A stretch of 35,909 nucleotides of DNA from Candidatus Bathyarchaeota archaeon (GCA_029259355.1 JAPDIZ010000003.1:33272-69180), one strand, 5' to 3'; counted from the stretch's first letter, positions 16,124 through 24,257 are shown. The notes: generated from the sequence alone by a model not told the origin. A program made the numbers and translations.

Positions 16124-17919
16124 CTCGCGCCTAACACAAAACCCAAGCTCTCTTCTTCCAGCTTCTCCTTGAACGGAAGACCAGTCTCTCGATCCCATCT
16201 GCGGAAAGCGTAGTACTCCTCCAGCATCTTGCTCAAGTTGGGAACCTTAGAATCCTTGTCCGGGTACTCCTCGGCGATGGGCTTCTTCAGCCTCCACTCC
16301 TCATCAACATCCATCCCAAACTCTATGTTGAGAACTCTCTTCAGGTCGATTATTCTCTCCCCCATACGTAGCAAGTCCTCCGCTGTAAGGGGCGTCTCAA
16401 GCGCTGAGCTGAGGAGGTTGACCAAGCTATCCACTGAGATGGAGGCAAACTTGCACAAAACCATCGAATCGAATAGCGCTCTGTAATTCTGTAGCCTAGC
16501 CACCACCTTCGCCTTCCCCTCCTCCTCAAACCTGTCAGAGGGTTCTATCCCAAACTCTGGAATAGCCATGCCCAGATCGACCTGGTAGCAGTCTCCAGCC
16601 ATGTGGCAAGCTCCTCTCGGCGAGGTTGCGTAGACGAGCGCCATGCCTACAAAAGCTCGCGGATCGTGCATGGGCACGTCGAGACCTTTGTAGTGAGCTG
16701 CTTCAACGCCATACTTTTGCTCCAAAGCCGCTATCCCTTCGCCGATCAAGTAGTCGAAGGCAGACTCTCGCTTAGCGATTCTTCGAATCAGCTCCAAGAT
16801 CTTCTCAGAATCACCCCACTCCACCCTCTCCTCCAAAACACCCCTCTCGCTCAAGTACATCAAGTAGGCGACCACAGCTCCGCAAGAAATCGTGTCCAAA
16901 CCGTAGTCGTTGCATAAGTAGTTCGCTGCGTAGATGGTCTCTAGGTCATCGTTCATGCAGAGGGGGCCGAAGACGCCTATGGTTTCGTACTCAGGTCCTT
17001 GAGTCTCGACTCCTCCCAAAGACTCCACCCGCACTCTTCTGCCGCAGCCGATGGGACAGCCAAAACAGCTTTCTCTTCCCAAGAAGTTGTGCTCGAGCAT
17101 GGCAATACCGCTTATCCTCTCCCCACCTCTGAAACTCCCCAGCTGGTAGTACTTCGCTGGCAGATCTCCCAGCTCTAGCGCCATCTCGACGTATCCAGCG
17201 GTTCCTAGTTCCTTGAGCATATCCGCCATAAACGATTCTCGAACTTCCTCCAAAGCCTTCTTCGCATGCTCGACGAACTCCTCACTTTGCTCCACCCGCT
17301 TCGACCCCTTAACGGCTATTGCCTTCAAGTTCTTGGAGCCCATCACCGCACCAAGCCCCGTCCTCCCCGCAGCTCTACCGTGGTCGTTTAGAATGGCGGA
17401 GAACTTGACGAGGTTTTCCCCAGCCAACCCTATTGCGCAAACCCTAGCTCTCTTCTCCCCCAAATCGCTTCTAATCACCTGCTGCGTTTGGTAGAAGCCC
17501 ATCCCCCTCAAGTGCTCTCCATTACAAAACTCAACCTCTCCATCGACTATGGAGAGGTAGGTAAGCCTATCCGCTTTACCGACGATGATCAAGCCATCAA
17601 TGCCCGAGCGCCTAAGCTCAGCTCCAAAGAACCCTCCAGAGGTGGATTCGCCCCAAATCCCTGTCTGCGGAGACTTCGAACAAACCGCGTGCCTCCCCGA
17701 GCAAGGAGCTGCTGTGCCCGTGAGAGGTCCTGTGGAGAAAATGAGGGGATTCTCTGGCGAAAACGGGTCTATCTCTTTGTCTGGGACTAGATCCCAGTAA
17801 AGCTTGGCTGCAAGCCCAGAGCCGCCGAGGAAGCAGAGGACATCCTCTCTGCGAACGTTGAACTCCTTTACGCTTTGCTTCGACAAATTCACCAAGAGGA
17901 ACTTGCCAAAAGCCGTCAA
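16102..17919 (-). CDS. Aldehyde:ferredoxin oxidoreductase family enzyme (tungstopterin)
   Basis: A 605-residue AOR-family enzyme. These use a tungsten bis-pterin and one 4Fe-4S cluster to oxidise aldehydes to acids, with ferredoxin as acceptor. Cluster ligands are Cys285, Cys288 and Cys292 (CFGCPIGC) and Cys489 (VLCKF). Pterin-binding segments include STGPLTGTA, GAELRRSGIDG, GRAAGRTGLGAVMGSKNLKA and the central YETIG. Length is normal. The substrate (AOR, FOR, GAPOR or another) cannot be read from sequence. The start is TTG with only a weak ribosome site, 18 bases after the alcohol dehydrogenase stop. The last seven codons and the stop are antisense to tRNA-Leu. Confidence 0.93.
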   Translation of the reverse strand: MTAFGKFLLVNLSKQSVKEFNVRREDVLCFLGGSGLAAKLYWDLVPDKEIDPFSPENPLIFSTGPLTGTAAPCSGRHAVCSKSPQTGIWGESTSGGFFGAELRRSGIDGLIIVGKADRLTYLSIVDGEVEFCNGEHLRGMGFYQTQQVIRSDLGEKRARVCAIGLAGENLVKFSAILNDHGRAAGRTGLGAVMGSKNLKAIAVKGSKRVEQSEEFVEHAKKALEEVRESFMADMLKELGTAGYVEMALELGDLPAKYYQLGSFRGGERISGIAMLEHNFLGRESCFGCPIGCGRRVRVESLGGVETQGPEYETIGVFGPLCMNDDLETIYAANYLCNDYGLDTISCGAVVAYLMYLSERGVLEERVEWGDSEKILELIRRIAKRESAFDYLIGEGIAALEQKYGVEAAHYKGLDVPMHDPRAFVGMALVYATSPRGACHMAGDCYQVDLGMAIPEFGIEPSDRFEEEGKAKVVARLQNYRALFDSMVLCKFASISVDSLVNLLSSALETPLTAEDLLRMGERIIDLKRVLNIEFGMDVDEEWRLKKPIAEEYPDKDSKVPNLSKMLEEYYAFRRWDRETGLPFKEKLEEESLGFVLGASGAGGGI

Positions 17920-17937
17920 GCCCGCTACACCACAGAA

Positions 17938-19104
17938 TCAGAAGTCTATGCGCTTTCCATCGTAGGCGTAGAGAAACAGCTTTCTGTAGTCCTCTACTCC
18001 AGGGACTCGCGGATTAGCTATCGTCGCAGTAGACTGCATAGCCCTCTCCACCAGATCCTCAAGCCTCTGCTCATAGCTCGACCTGTCTATGCCCATCTCC
18101 TTCACCGCACAAGGCTCCTCAACCTCTCTCAGCAGCCCGTACACAGCCTCCACGAGCTTGCTCACAGCCTCCTCGGAGTCTCGAGCATCGACGCCTATGG
18201 CCCGCGCAATCTCCGCATACCTATCGAGCGCTTCAGACGAGTTGTACTCGATGGAGTATGGGAGAAAGACCGCAACTGAGCGGCCATGGGGTATCTTGAA
18301 CAGAGCCCCAAGCGCATGGCCCATTGCGTGAGCAACCCCTATCTGCGAGTTGCTGAAGGCTAAACCAGCCATGGTAGCCGCGTTGTGCATCTTCTCCTTA
18401 GCCACCCCGTCGCTTGGGTCTCTGTAAGATCTTGGGAGGTACTCGAAGACTATTTGGATGGCCTTGATGGCTAACGCATCGGAGAAGTCGTTTCTCCACT
18501 GGCTTACGTAGGCCTCTATCGCGTGTGTTAGGGCGTCGAGCCCCGTATCAGCTACGAGCTTGGGAGGCATGGATGAGGGAAGCTCTGGATCGAGTATGGC
18601 TACATCTGCAACGACCTCCCTTGAAGCCAACTCCATCTTCCTCCTCTCCTCGGCATCCGTGATCACGACAGCCCAAGTTGCTTCAGATCCCGTGCCGCTT
18701 GTAGTGGGTATGCAGATCAGCTTAGCCTTCTTCCTCAAGCCAAGCTTCACCAAGGGGCTGATCTCCTCTACGGACAGATCGGGGCGCTCGTACAAAACCC
18801 AGATGGCTTTGGCTGCGTCCATGCAGCTGCCGCCGCCTAAGCCAACTATGAGGTCTGGGCAGTATCTTTTCGCAAGCTCTCCTCCCCTCACGACAGTCTC
18901 GATGGAGGGCTCGGGCTCTACCTCATCAAAGACCTCTACCTCAACCCCAGCTTGCTCCAAGTAAGATGAGACTTTGCTCACAAAGCCTAGGTCGTGCATC
19001 ACCTTGTCGGTTACTATGAGCGCTCGCTTTGCCTCTACATCCCTCAAGTACTCGAGAGCACCCTCACCCATCACTATGGTTCTTGGAGAAGTAAACTCCC
19101 ACAT
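17938..19104 (-). CDS. Iron-containing alcohol dehydrogenase
   Basis: A 388-residue group III, Fe-dependent alcohol dehydrogenase that interconverts primary alcohols and aldehydes with NAD(P). The dinucleotide loop GLGGGSCMDAAKA is at about 88-100. The metal ligands predicted from family spacing are Asp190, His194, His259 and His273 (DALTH, VAHAMGH, IPHG), all present. The ATG has a strong GGGGGATG four bases upstream. It lies between the SCP2 gene and the AOR-family gene in one direction. It could supply or remove the aldehyde used by the AOR. Confidence 0.93.
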   Translation of the reverse strand: MWEFTSPRTIVMGEGALEYLRDVEAKRALIVTDKVMHDLGFVSKVSSYLEQAGVEVEVFDEVEPEPSIETVVRGGELAKRYCPDLIVGLGGGSCMDAAKAIWVLYERPDLSVEEISPLVKLGLRKKAKLICIPTTSGTGSEATWAVVITDAEERRKMELASREVVADVAILDPELPSSMPPKLVADTGLDALTHAIEAYVSQWRNDFSDALAIKAIQIVFEYLPRSYRDPSDGVAKEKMHNAATMAGLAFSNSQIGVAHAMGHALGALFKIPHGRSVAVFLPYSIEYNSSEALDRYAEIARAIGVDARDSEEAVSKLVEAVYGLLREVEEPCAVKEMGIDRSSYEQRLEDLVERAMQSTATIANPRVPGVEDYRKLFLYAYDGKRIDF

Positions 19105-19151
19105 ACCGCATCCCCCACGTACGCTTTTGCAAAAAGAGAAGGGTTGTGGCT

Positions 19152-19562
19152 CTACATGAACTCTGTCGGAACCTTAGACGCCGTCTTCACCAACTCAGAA
19201 GCTGCCTTCGTATACCGCATTACCTTCGCCATGCTTCCCTTGAGCTTAAACTTTCGCATCAAAAGCGCTTGTATAGGGTCTAGCTCTCCCTTAATCAGCT
19301 TCTTCCAGTTGGAGTAAGAGCCTTCGTAGATGAACTCAGTCTTCTTAGCGTCTCGGCTTGGAACGACATAGGCGTCGCGACACTTCCCATGCCAGAGATC
19401 TACGTAAAAGACGACCTCCTTGTCTAAGCCCTCGTCGGGGGTTATAATGAAGAGGAAGTCTCCCTCCCAGTCCTTAGCAGCTTCTTCATAGGCCTTATTC
19501 TTGTTCAGCTCTTCCTTGAACGCCTTAATCCACTCCTCACTAGGGAACTTATACTTCTCCAT
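19152..19562 (-). CDS. SCP2 sterol-transfer domain protein
   Basis: A 136-residue stand-alone SCP2-like lipid-binding domain. The N-terminus KFPSEEWIKAFKEELN, the central strands ending in FIYEGSYSNWKKLIKGELDP and the LKGSMAKVMRY helix are typical. Such domains bind fatty or isoprenoid lipids in a hydrophobic tunnel; the archaeal role is unknown. The ATG at 19562 was chosen because GGAGATGA (19567-19574) lies four bases upstream. A start 11 codons earlier is possible but has no such site. It is the first gene of an SCP2, alcohol dehydrogenase, AOR series. Confidence 0.87.
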   Translation of the reverse strand: MEKYKFPSEEWIKAFKEELNKNKAYEEAAKDWEGDFLFIITPDEGLDKEVVFYVDLWHGKCRDAYVVPSRDAKKTEFIYEGSYSNWKKLIKGELDPIQALLMRKFKLKGSMAKVMRYTKAASELVKTASKVPTEFM

Positions 19563-19644
19563 AAGCTCATCTCCAAAAATGTTCTTCCAATGCAAACTGT
19601 AAAAGCCTTGCGAAAGCTAACGCGCACTCTAGCTAATCGACAAA

Positions 19645-19664
19645 GCTTCAAATCTGCTTGAAGC
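19645..19664. promoter_or_regulatory. Perfect inverted repeat, probable operator
   Basis: GCTTCAA and TTGAAGC are separated by six bases. This 20-base palindrome lies in the gap between the divergent SCP2 and mtnA-family genes, just upstream of a TATA-like GGTATACAG (19669-19677) that serves the latter. The form suits a dimeric helix-turn-helix regulator. Confidence 0.45.
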
Positions 19665-19695
19665 AATTGGTATACAGGCAGCTGCTAAGGGGTCT

Positions 19696-21000
19696 GTGGT
19701 GGGTTTGCCGACATCTGTTGAGACTGTTTTGAAGAAGCTAGGCTTTTTCTTCGACTCCGAGGTAGGAATATACGTCCACGAAAAGACCAACATACCGATA
19801 ACCGTCTTCTTCGACGAAGAGCGAGAAGAGCTCGTCTACCTAGACCAAGTCAAGCTGCCTTACGAAGCAACTACGTGGAGAACCAAGGACTGGAGAGCTG
19901 CGGCCGACCCCGGCATAAAAGGAATGATCGTTAGGGGTTCGCAAGCCATTGGGTGCGCAGCTGGGTATGCCTGCCTCCTCGCAGCTATGGAGGCTAGGCA
20001 GAAGGCGAAGAACGCGGAGGAGTTTATGAAGGCGTTCAAAGACGCTGTGAGCTTCATCAAATCAGCTAGGCCAACCGCTTACCCCCTAATATGGGCTTCT
20101 GACCTCGCCCTAAACGCAGCTGAAGAAGCTGTGAAGCAGGGGAAAAGCCTAGACGATGTAGTGGCTAGCGTCAAGGAAGCAGCAGACTTCTTCCTCGCTG
20201 CGGACTTGGCGCTCTGCTGGTTTTTGAGGCAAGAGGGTAAGAAGGTGATCGAGGATGGTGATGTCATCATGACCCACTGCAACGGCGGAAGCTTGAGCTC
20301 GTCCTATGGAGGACACGCCCTAGGCATGATCGAAGAAGCCTACGTCGAGGGAACAGACCTTGTCGTAGTTTCTAAGGAGACTAGGCCTAGGAGCCAAGGG
20401 TACAAGCTCACGGTATGGGAGCTCAACAGAGCTGGCGTCCCAGTCATCATCGTAACCGACAACATGATCGTGTCCTCGTTTAGGAGGTTCGGCGTATCCA
20501 AAGTGATCTTGGGCGTAGACCGAGTGTCTCGCGATGGAGCAGTGGCCAACAAGATCGGGTCAGCAGACATCGCCTACATAGCCAAGGAGTTCGGCGTCCC
20601 CTTCTACTACGGCACATCGTACAGCACCATCGACCTCAAAACCGAGAGGGGAGAGGACATACCCATAGAGGAGAGGAGCATCGAAGAGGTGACCTATCCC
20701 TACGTGTTAGAGGCTCAGGACAGAAAGAGGAGAGGGATAACCACTGAAAAAGCATTAGACGAGTGGCCTCCATCCAACCTAATCGTTGACAAACATCCAC
20801 CTCCGAGGAGAAAGGTCTCGATATACAACCCCGCTTTCGACGTAACGCCTCCAGAGCTGATAACAGCGATAATAACCGACATAGGAACCTTCAAGCCAGC
20901 CAAGATACGCGAGCTCACCCCACAAGAGATAGAGGAGAGGGTGAGGAGTAGGCTGAGGGAGTGGGGGCTAGAGCCTCCCGCAAGAGTTGTGCCGCTATAG
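19696..21000 (+). CDS. MtnA / ribose-1,5-bisphosphate isomerase family protein
   Basis: A 434-residue sugar-phosphate isomerase of the aIF2B-like family. The best match is methylthioribose-1-phosphate isomerase of methionine salvage. Substrate-loop VRGSQAIGCAAGY resembles the MtnA VRGAPAIG loop. Predicted catalytic Cys195 (MTHCNGGSL) and Asp275 (GVDRVSRDG) are present, and NPAFDVTPPELI near the C-terminus is typical of MtnA. It is about 80 residues longer than usual. The alternative is ribose-1,5-bisphosphate isomerase of the archaeal AMP pathway. MTA phosphorylase in this window favours MtnA. The GTG start follows AAGGGG and lies about 25 bp from a TATA box, so the message may be leaderless. 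Confidence 0.85.
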   Translation: MVGLPTSVETVLKKLGFFFDSEVGIYVHEKTNIPITVFFDEEREELVYLDQVKLPYEATTWRTKDWRAAADPGIKGMIVRGSQAIGCAAGYACLLAAMEARQKAKNAEEFMKAFKDAVSFIKSARPTAYPLIWASDLALNAAEEAVKQGKSLDDVVASVKEAADFFLAADLALCWFLRQEGKKVIEDGDVIMTHCNGGSLSSSYGGHALGMIEEAYVEGTDLVVVSKETRPRSQGYKLTVWELNRAGVPVIIVTDNMIVSSFRRFGVSKVILGVDRVSRDGAVANKIGSADIAYIAKEFGVPFYYGTSYSTIDLKTERGEDIPIEERSIEEVTYPYVLEAQDRKRRGITTEKALDEWPPSNLIVDKHPPPRRKVSIYNPAFDVTPPELITAIITDIGTFKPAKIRELTPQEIEERVRSRLREWGLEPPARVVPL

Positions 21001-22164
21001 AAAGCACTTGAAGATGGATGCCTCTAGGTTTCCGTGGAGCACCCTCCTCTCCTCGACGATTTCTGCTCCAACGGATTGAGCAGATTCTCTGAAGACCTGG
21101 GCGGCAGCGGTTATGGCGATCAAGGAACAGCTTCCCGCAAAACGCGATAGCGACTTCAGGAGGCCTGTGTAGAGCTTTGAAAGCGCTTTAGGGCGAGAGG
21201 AGCGGATGCCGTAGGGCAGGTTCACTACGACCTTATCGGGAGAAAAGGGCAAGAACTCCTCGAGCCGAGTAGCATCTCCCTCGATCACTCTCACCACATC
21301 TGATACGCCCGCTGAGGAAGCGTTTCTCCTAGCTCCATCCACGTGCTTGGGCGAAATCTCGACGCCGTATATCTGGAGCTCATCTCTAGAGACTTGTTTT
21401 CGAAGGTTTTCGCAGACTTTTGCGTAGACTTCGGGGTCATGGAGCAGTAGGTTGGTGAACGCAAAGCTTCTGCCAAAAGCGTTATGGGGAATTCTTCTTG
21501 CGAGGAGCGCAGCTTCTATCGGTATAGTAGCTCCGCCGCACATGGGGTCTAGGAAAACTTCATCCAACCTCCACTCGCTTAGGAGGATCATGGCAGAGGC
21601 TATGGTGGTCTTTATAGCTGCTGGGTGGTCGTAGACGCGATAGCCTCTCTTGTGCAAAGACTCACCAGTGGTGTTTACTCCAACGAGTAGCTCGCTGTTT
21701 CTAAGCAGCACGTAGACCTCGACATCTGGATTCCTCAAATCGACGCGAAGCCTAACCCCCTTTTCGCGTAGATATGCCTCGATCACAGCCCCACCAGCTG
21801 CCGCAGCTATGTCCAAGCTCGTAAAGGGGTGTTCGCCGTGTCTCTGCGCTCTTATGGCGAAGGAGCTCTGGGGGGAGATATAGTCTGTTAGTGAGACACT
21901 CTTCACCTGTTCGTAGATGTCGTCTAGGCTTTTGGCCTCCCCCCTGTGGACTAGTATGAAGAGGCGGTGGATGCACCTAGATCGCAGGTTGGCTAGGTAC
22001 ATGCCCTCTAAGTCTGTTTCGAAGAAGATGCGGCTTCTATCAGGACGAGCTTCAACTCCAAGAAGCGCAGATACTTCTTTAGAAGCGATGTCCTCTAACC
22101 CGGTTACCGTCGTCGCCATCACGGAGTACTTCATACCCAACCTTTCCCAAGCACCTTGGGGCAT
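20995..22164 (-). CDS. THUMP-domain RNA guanine-N2 methyltransferase (Trm14/RlmL-like)
   Basis: A 389-residue SAM-dependent RNA methyltransferase. The N-terminal half is a THUMP RNA-binding module (TGLEDIASKEV...DIYEQVKSV...SFAIRAQR). The C-terminal Rossmann domain has motif I LDPMCGGATIPIEAAL and the catalytic NLPYG (NPPY type). The closest characterised group in archaea is Trm14, which makes m2G6 in tRNA. COG0116-type rRNA enzymes are similar. The ATG at 22164 was chosen since it lies about 27 bp from the TATA-like CTTAAAC (22187-22193). GTG at 22185 and ATG at 22134 are possible. The 3' end overlaps the convergent mtnA-family gene by six bases. Confidence 0.87.
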   Translation of the reverse strand: MPQGAWERLGMKYSVMATTVTGLEDIASKEVSALLGVEARPDRSRIFFETDLEGMYLANLRSRCIHRLFILVHRGEAKSLDDIYEQVKSVSLTDYISPQSSFAIRAQRHGEHPFTSLDIAAAAGGAVIEAYLREKGVRLRVDLRNPDVEVYVLLRNSELLVGVNTTGESLHKRGYRVYDHPAAIKTTIASAMILLSEWRLDEVFLDPMCGGATIPIEAALLARRIPHNAFGRSFAFTNLLLHDPEVYAKVCENLRKQVSRDELQIYGVEISPKHVDGARRNASSAGVSDVVRVIEGDATRLEEFLPFSPDKVVVNLPYGIRSSRPKALSKLYTGLLKSLSRFAGSCSLIAITAAAQVFRESAQSVGAEIVEERRVLHGNLEASIFKCFL

Positions 22165-22185
22165 TTTGGAGATGTCGCGCACCAC

Positions 22186-22195
22186 CGTTTAAGCC
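22186..22195. promoter_or_regulatory. Shared TATA element of the divergent methyltransferase and surface-protein genes
   Basis: GTTTAAGCC on the plus strand reads GGCTTAAAC on the minus strand. The near-palindromic TTTAA core fits a TATA box in both directions and is the only one between the genes. Confidence 0.4.
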
Positions 22196-23866
22196 TTGGG
22201 AGATAAACGGCTCACTGCTTTCGGCAAACTTATCCGAGGCTACGCCAAGACTTGTTTGGAGAAGAAGGCGTTGCCACAAAGCATAACGCTAATAACTACT
22301 GCTGTTCTCACTCTCTTGCTCTCCCTCGCACAGCTGGCTCCGATTCAGCAAGCAGCGCTGAACAGCGAGTCAGTAGAGCACCTCGAAGGAGACCTCATCG
22401 TTGAGGGTGGAGTGACCCAAACCATCGAGGGGAAGCAGCTATACATCAAGGGAAACCTGATCGTTAAAGACGGCTCAACGCTCATAGTTAAAAACTCCAC
22501 CATAGTTTTGGAGCTTAGGTTCTTTGGAGAGTATTGGGCTGAGGTAAGAGATGGCTCACAGCTTATCGTAGAGAACTCTACTCTTGAGAGAACGGATGGA
22601 CACAACACCCTCTTCGTGGTAAACCCAGGCTGTAGAGTGGTGCTTAGGAACGTCTTCAGCGGTTGGGACATCGCTCCCAACGGCGGAGAGATCCTTTTGG
22701 AGAACTATGACGCATCAAGCGCTCGCAACGGGATATTCTTCAGCTCAGGCCAGATAGTGGCGAAGAACTCGAAGTTCAACATAATCAGCGTAGTCGTCGC
22801 CAGCGAAGAGAGGAAGTGCGTAGAGCTTGAGGGCTTATCCCCGGGCTACGTAGACCACTTAGTCATCACTAGGGGAAGCGATAAGCGCCTTGAGCTAATC
22901 AGCTCAGAAGTCGATAAGTGGGTTGTTGACGTGGGGTTTCCGAACAAGCCCAGCCATGCCGATGTCGTTGTAAAGGACTCAAAGCTCTGGGGGTTATGGA
23001 TCTGGTTTAACCCAGAGTCAGAAGTGGTTATCAAGGACATTCAGCCCGGGACGTTTACCCATTGGAGGATGAGCGAGGCATGGAAAGTGGAAGGCATGGG
23101 ATACGATATCGAGTTGATCAACACCTCCGTTGATATGTTCAAGCTACAGATAGTTGGGAAGGCTGTTGTGGAGAGGGTTTCTGGGGTTCAAGTAGCGCCA
23201 CGCGGCTCCTCCTACGTATATGTGAAGGACTCGGTGATCGAGGTTAACCTGATTCTTAGGGGAAATGAGCACGTTGTTTTGGAGAATACCGAAGTTCGCG
23301 CTAGTATGATCGAGCTGATACAGGATAGAAGCTCTCTCCAATACGTCATCGGCCGAGGGGGCACTCACTATCTCGAGTTCAGAAATGCCGTCGTAAAGGT
23401 GCCGTTTGAGATTGGGTGCGACTACGCCTTCATCACGGGAGACGTAACCATTGAGCCCGGCGTCGGCGTGATATGGGCGTGTGGAGTGGTTGATAGAGAG
23501 TTTTCAGTGGAGGTTTGCGACGTTTTCGGGAATCCCATAGGTGGGGCATACGTGGAGGTTTTGGATTCTGGAGGAAACGTGGTGTGGAGTGGTTGGACGG
23601 ATGAAGGCGGAAGGGCCAAGTTTACCATCAGGTTCACCGAGAAAAACTACGAAGATACGTGGGTGCTTAGAGTCGAAGCGGGGGGAGCATCCTCATCAAC
23701 GGGGTTTGGCTTTCTCTCAAGCACCCCCATACGTGCTCGGGTTTTGCTTCCACTTCCGTTAATCGTCTTTATAGCGCACTGGAAGTGGTATGCTGTAGCC
23801 ATAGCCTTGACCGCCTTAGCGGGAGTAGGGATTCTGGTTTGGAGAAGGCTTAGAAAGAGGGAATAG
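22196..23866 (+). CDS. Secreted right-handed beta-helix surface protein with C-terminal anchor
   Basis: A protein of up to 556 residues, probably on the outer face of the cell. A basic stretch then a hydrophobic segment (about residues 29-48) form a signal peptide or anchor. Residues about 60-430 are short, repeated beta rungs (LIVEGG, LYIKGN, LIVKDGS, LIVKNST) as in parallel beta-helix proteins. About 436-505 looks like an Ig/CnaB-like carboxypeptidase-regulatory domain (VFGNPIGGAYVEV, then GGRAKFTIRF). A membrane helix at about 527-548 ends in RRLRKRE. The start is unclear: TTG at 22196 gives the longest form, while TTG at 22256 or 22271 fits the predicted transcript start and gives a tidier signal peptide. 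The ligand is unknown. Confidence 0.75.
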   Translation: MGDKRLTAFGKLIRGYAKTCLEKKALPQSITLITTAVLTLLLSLAQLAPIQQAALNSESVEHLEGDLIVEGGVTQTIEGKQLYIKGNLIVKDGSTLIVKNSTIVLELRFFGEYWAEVRDGSQLIVENSTLERTDGHNTLFVVNPGCRVVLRNVFSGWDIAPNGGEILLENYDASSARNGIFFSSGQIVAKNSKFNIISVVVASEERKCVELEGLSPGYVDHLVITRGSDKRLELISSEVDKWVVDVGFPNKPSHADVVVKDSKLWGLWIWFNPESEVVIKDIQPGTFTHWRMSEAWKVEGMGYDIELINTSVDMFKLQIVGKAVVERVSGVQVAPRGSSYVYVKDSVIEVNLILRGNEHVVLENTEVRASMIELIQDRSSLQYVIGRGGTHYLEFRNAVVKVPFEIGCDYAFITGDVTIEPGVGVIWACGVVDREFSVEVCDVFGNPIGGAYVEVLDSGGNVVWSGWTDEGGRAKFTIRFTEKNYEDTWVLRVEAGGASSSTGFGFLSSTPIRARVLLPLPLIVFIAHWKWYAVAIALTALAGVGILVWRRLRKRE

Positions 23867-23972
23867 CCGTTTAACCCCGTGGTTTGCGCGCTAGCTTACA
23901 CTTCTTTCAGCTGCTAAAGAGTTTGAGTTACGAACATCCAATTTCTTCCCTCACCAAAGGAGGGAGGAGGTT

Positions 23973-24076
23973 TGGTGCTCCGGGCGGGATTTGAACCCGC
24001 GTCTCCGGCTCGATTGGCCTCGCGCCCCGAAGCTGCGATAAGGCCGGAATACTTGACCGGGCTATACTACCGGAGC
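23973..24076 (-). tRNA. tRNA-Glu(TTC) with an intron inside the anticodon
   Basis: 104 bases with CCA; 78 after splicing. The acceptor GCTCCGG/CCGGAGC, D arm, T arm GCGGG/CCCGC and discriminator A match tRNA-Glu(CTC). The anticodon stem CCGGC/GCCGG encloses 33 bases. Removing 26 gives loop CTTTCGA, anticodon TTC. The cut falls between positions 34 and 35. A TATA-like CTAATAAC (24104-24111) lies about 30 bp upstream. Confidence 0.9.
24014..24039 (-). other. tRNA-Glu intron (34/35)
   Basis: 26 bases. A bulge-helix-bulge fits: exon GGCC pairs with intron GGCC, the inner helix is TCGC/GCGA, and the bulges TTA and AAT are each cut after the second base. The outer helix is weak, so this is a relaxed form of the motif. 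Confidence 0.8.
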
Positions 24077-24117
24077 TCTGCAAGTATGCGGAAAAGCGAG
24101 TGCGTTATTAGGTTTTT

Positions 24118-24211
24118 TGGTGGGCCCGGAGGGATTTGAACCCTCGACCAACAGGTTATGAGCCTGTCGCTCTACCTGGCTGAGCTTCCCGGGCAAGCGC
24201 CTTACGGGCCC
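24118..24211 (-). tRNA. tRNA-Met(CAT), elongator type, with an intron after position 9
   Basis: 94 bases with CCA; 77 after splicing. The acceptor GGGCCCG/CGGGCCC begins with a G-C pair, unlike archaeal initiator tRNA. The spliced D arm is GCTC...GAGC. The anticodon stem ACAGG/CCTGT holds CTCATAA, anticodon CAT. The T arm is GAGGG/CCCTC. Without removing 17 bases after position 9 the D arm cannot join correctly. A CAT tRNA read as isoleucine after C34 modification cannot be excluded. Confidence 0.9.
24186..24202 (-). other. tRNA-Met intron (9/10)
   Basis: 17 bases, AGGCGCTTGCCCGGGAA on the minus strand. A full bulge-helix-bulge forms: exon CCCG with intron CGGG as the central helix, GGC/GCC around a GCTT loop as the inner helix, bulges TAA and AAG, and GGG/CTC (one G-U) as the outer helix. 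Confidence 0.85.
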
Positions 24212-24242
24212 CGGGCCCACCCAAAAGCTGTATGAAGAGTAT

Positions 24243-24257
24243 CGCCTTATTTACTTT
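24243..24257. promoter_or_regulatory. Shared TATA-like element of the HAD gene and tRNA-Met
   Basis: CCTTATTTACTTTAC lies about 25 bp before the plus-strand ATG at 24272, which would be leaderless. On the other strand AGTAAATAAGG lies about 35 bp before the tRNA-Met 5' end. Confidence 0.4.

Noticed and set aside
23973-24076. Reading this tRNA as tRNA-Ile(TAT) with a canonical 37/38 intron
   Set aside because: All arms match tRNA-Glu(CTC), and the bulge-helix-bulge places the cuts at 34/35, giving the Glu loop CTTTCGA.
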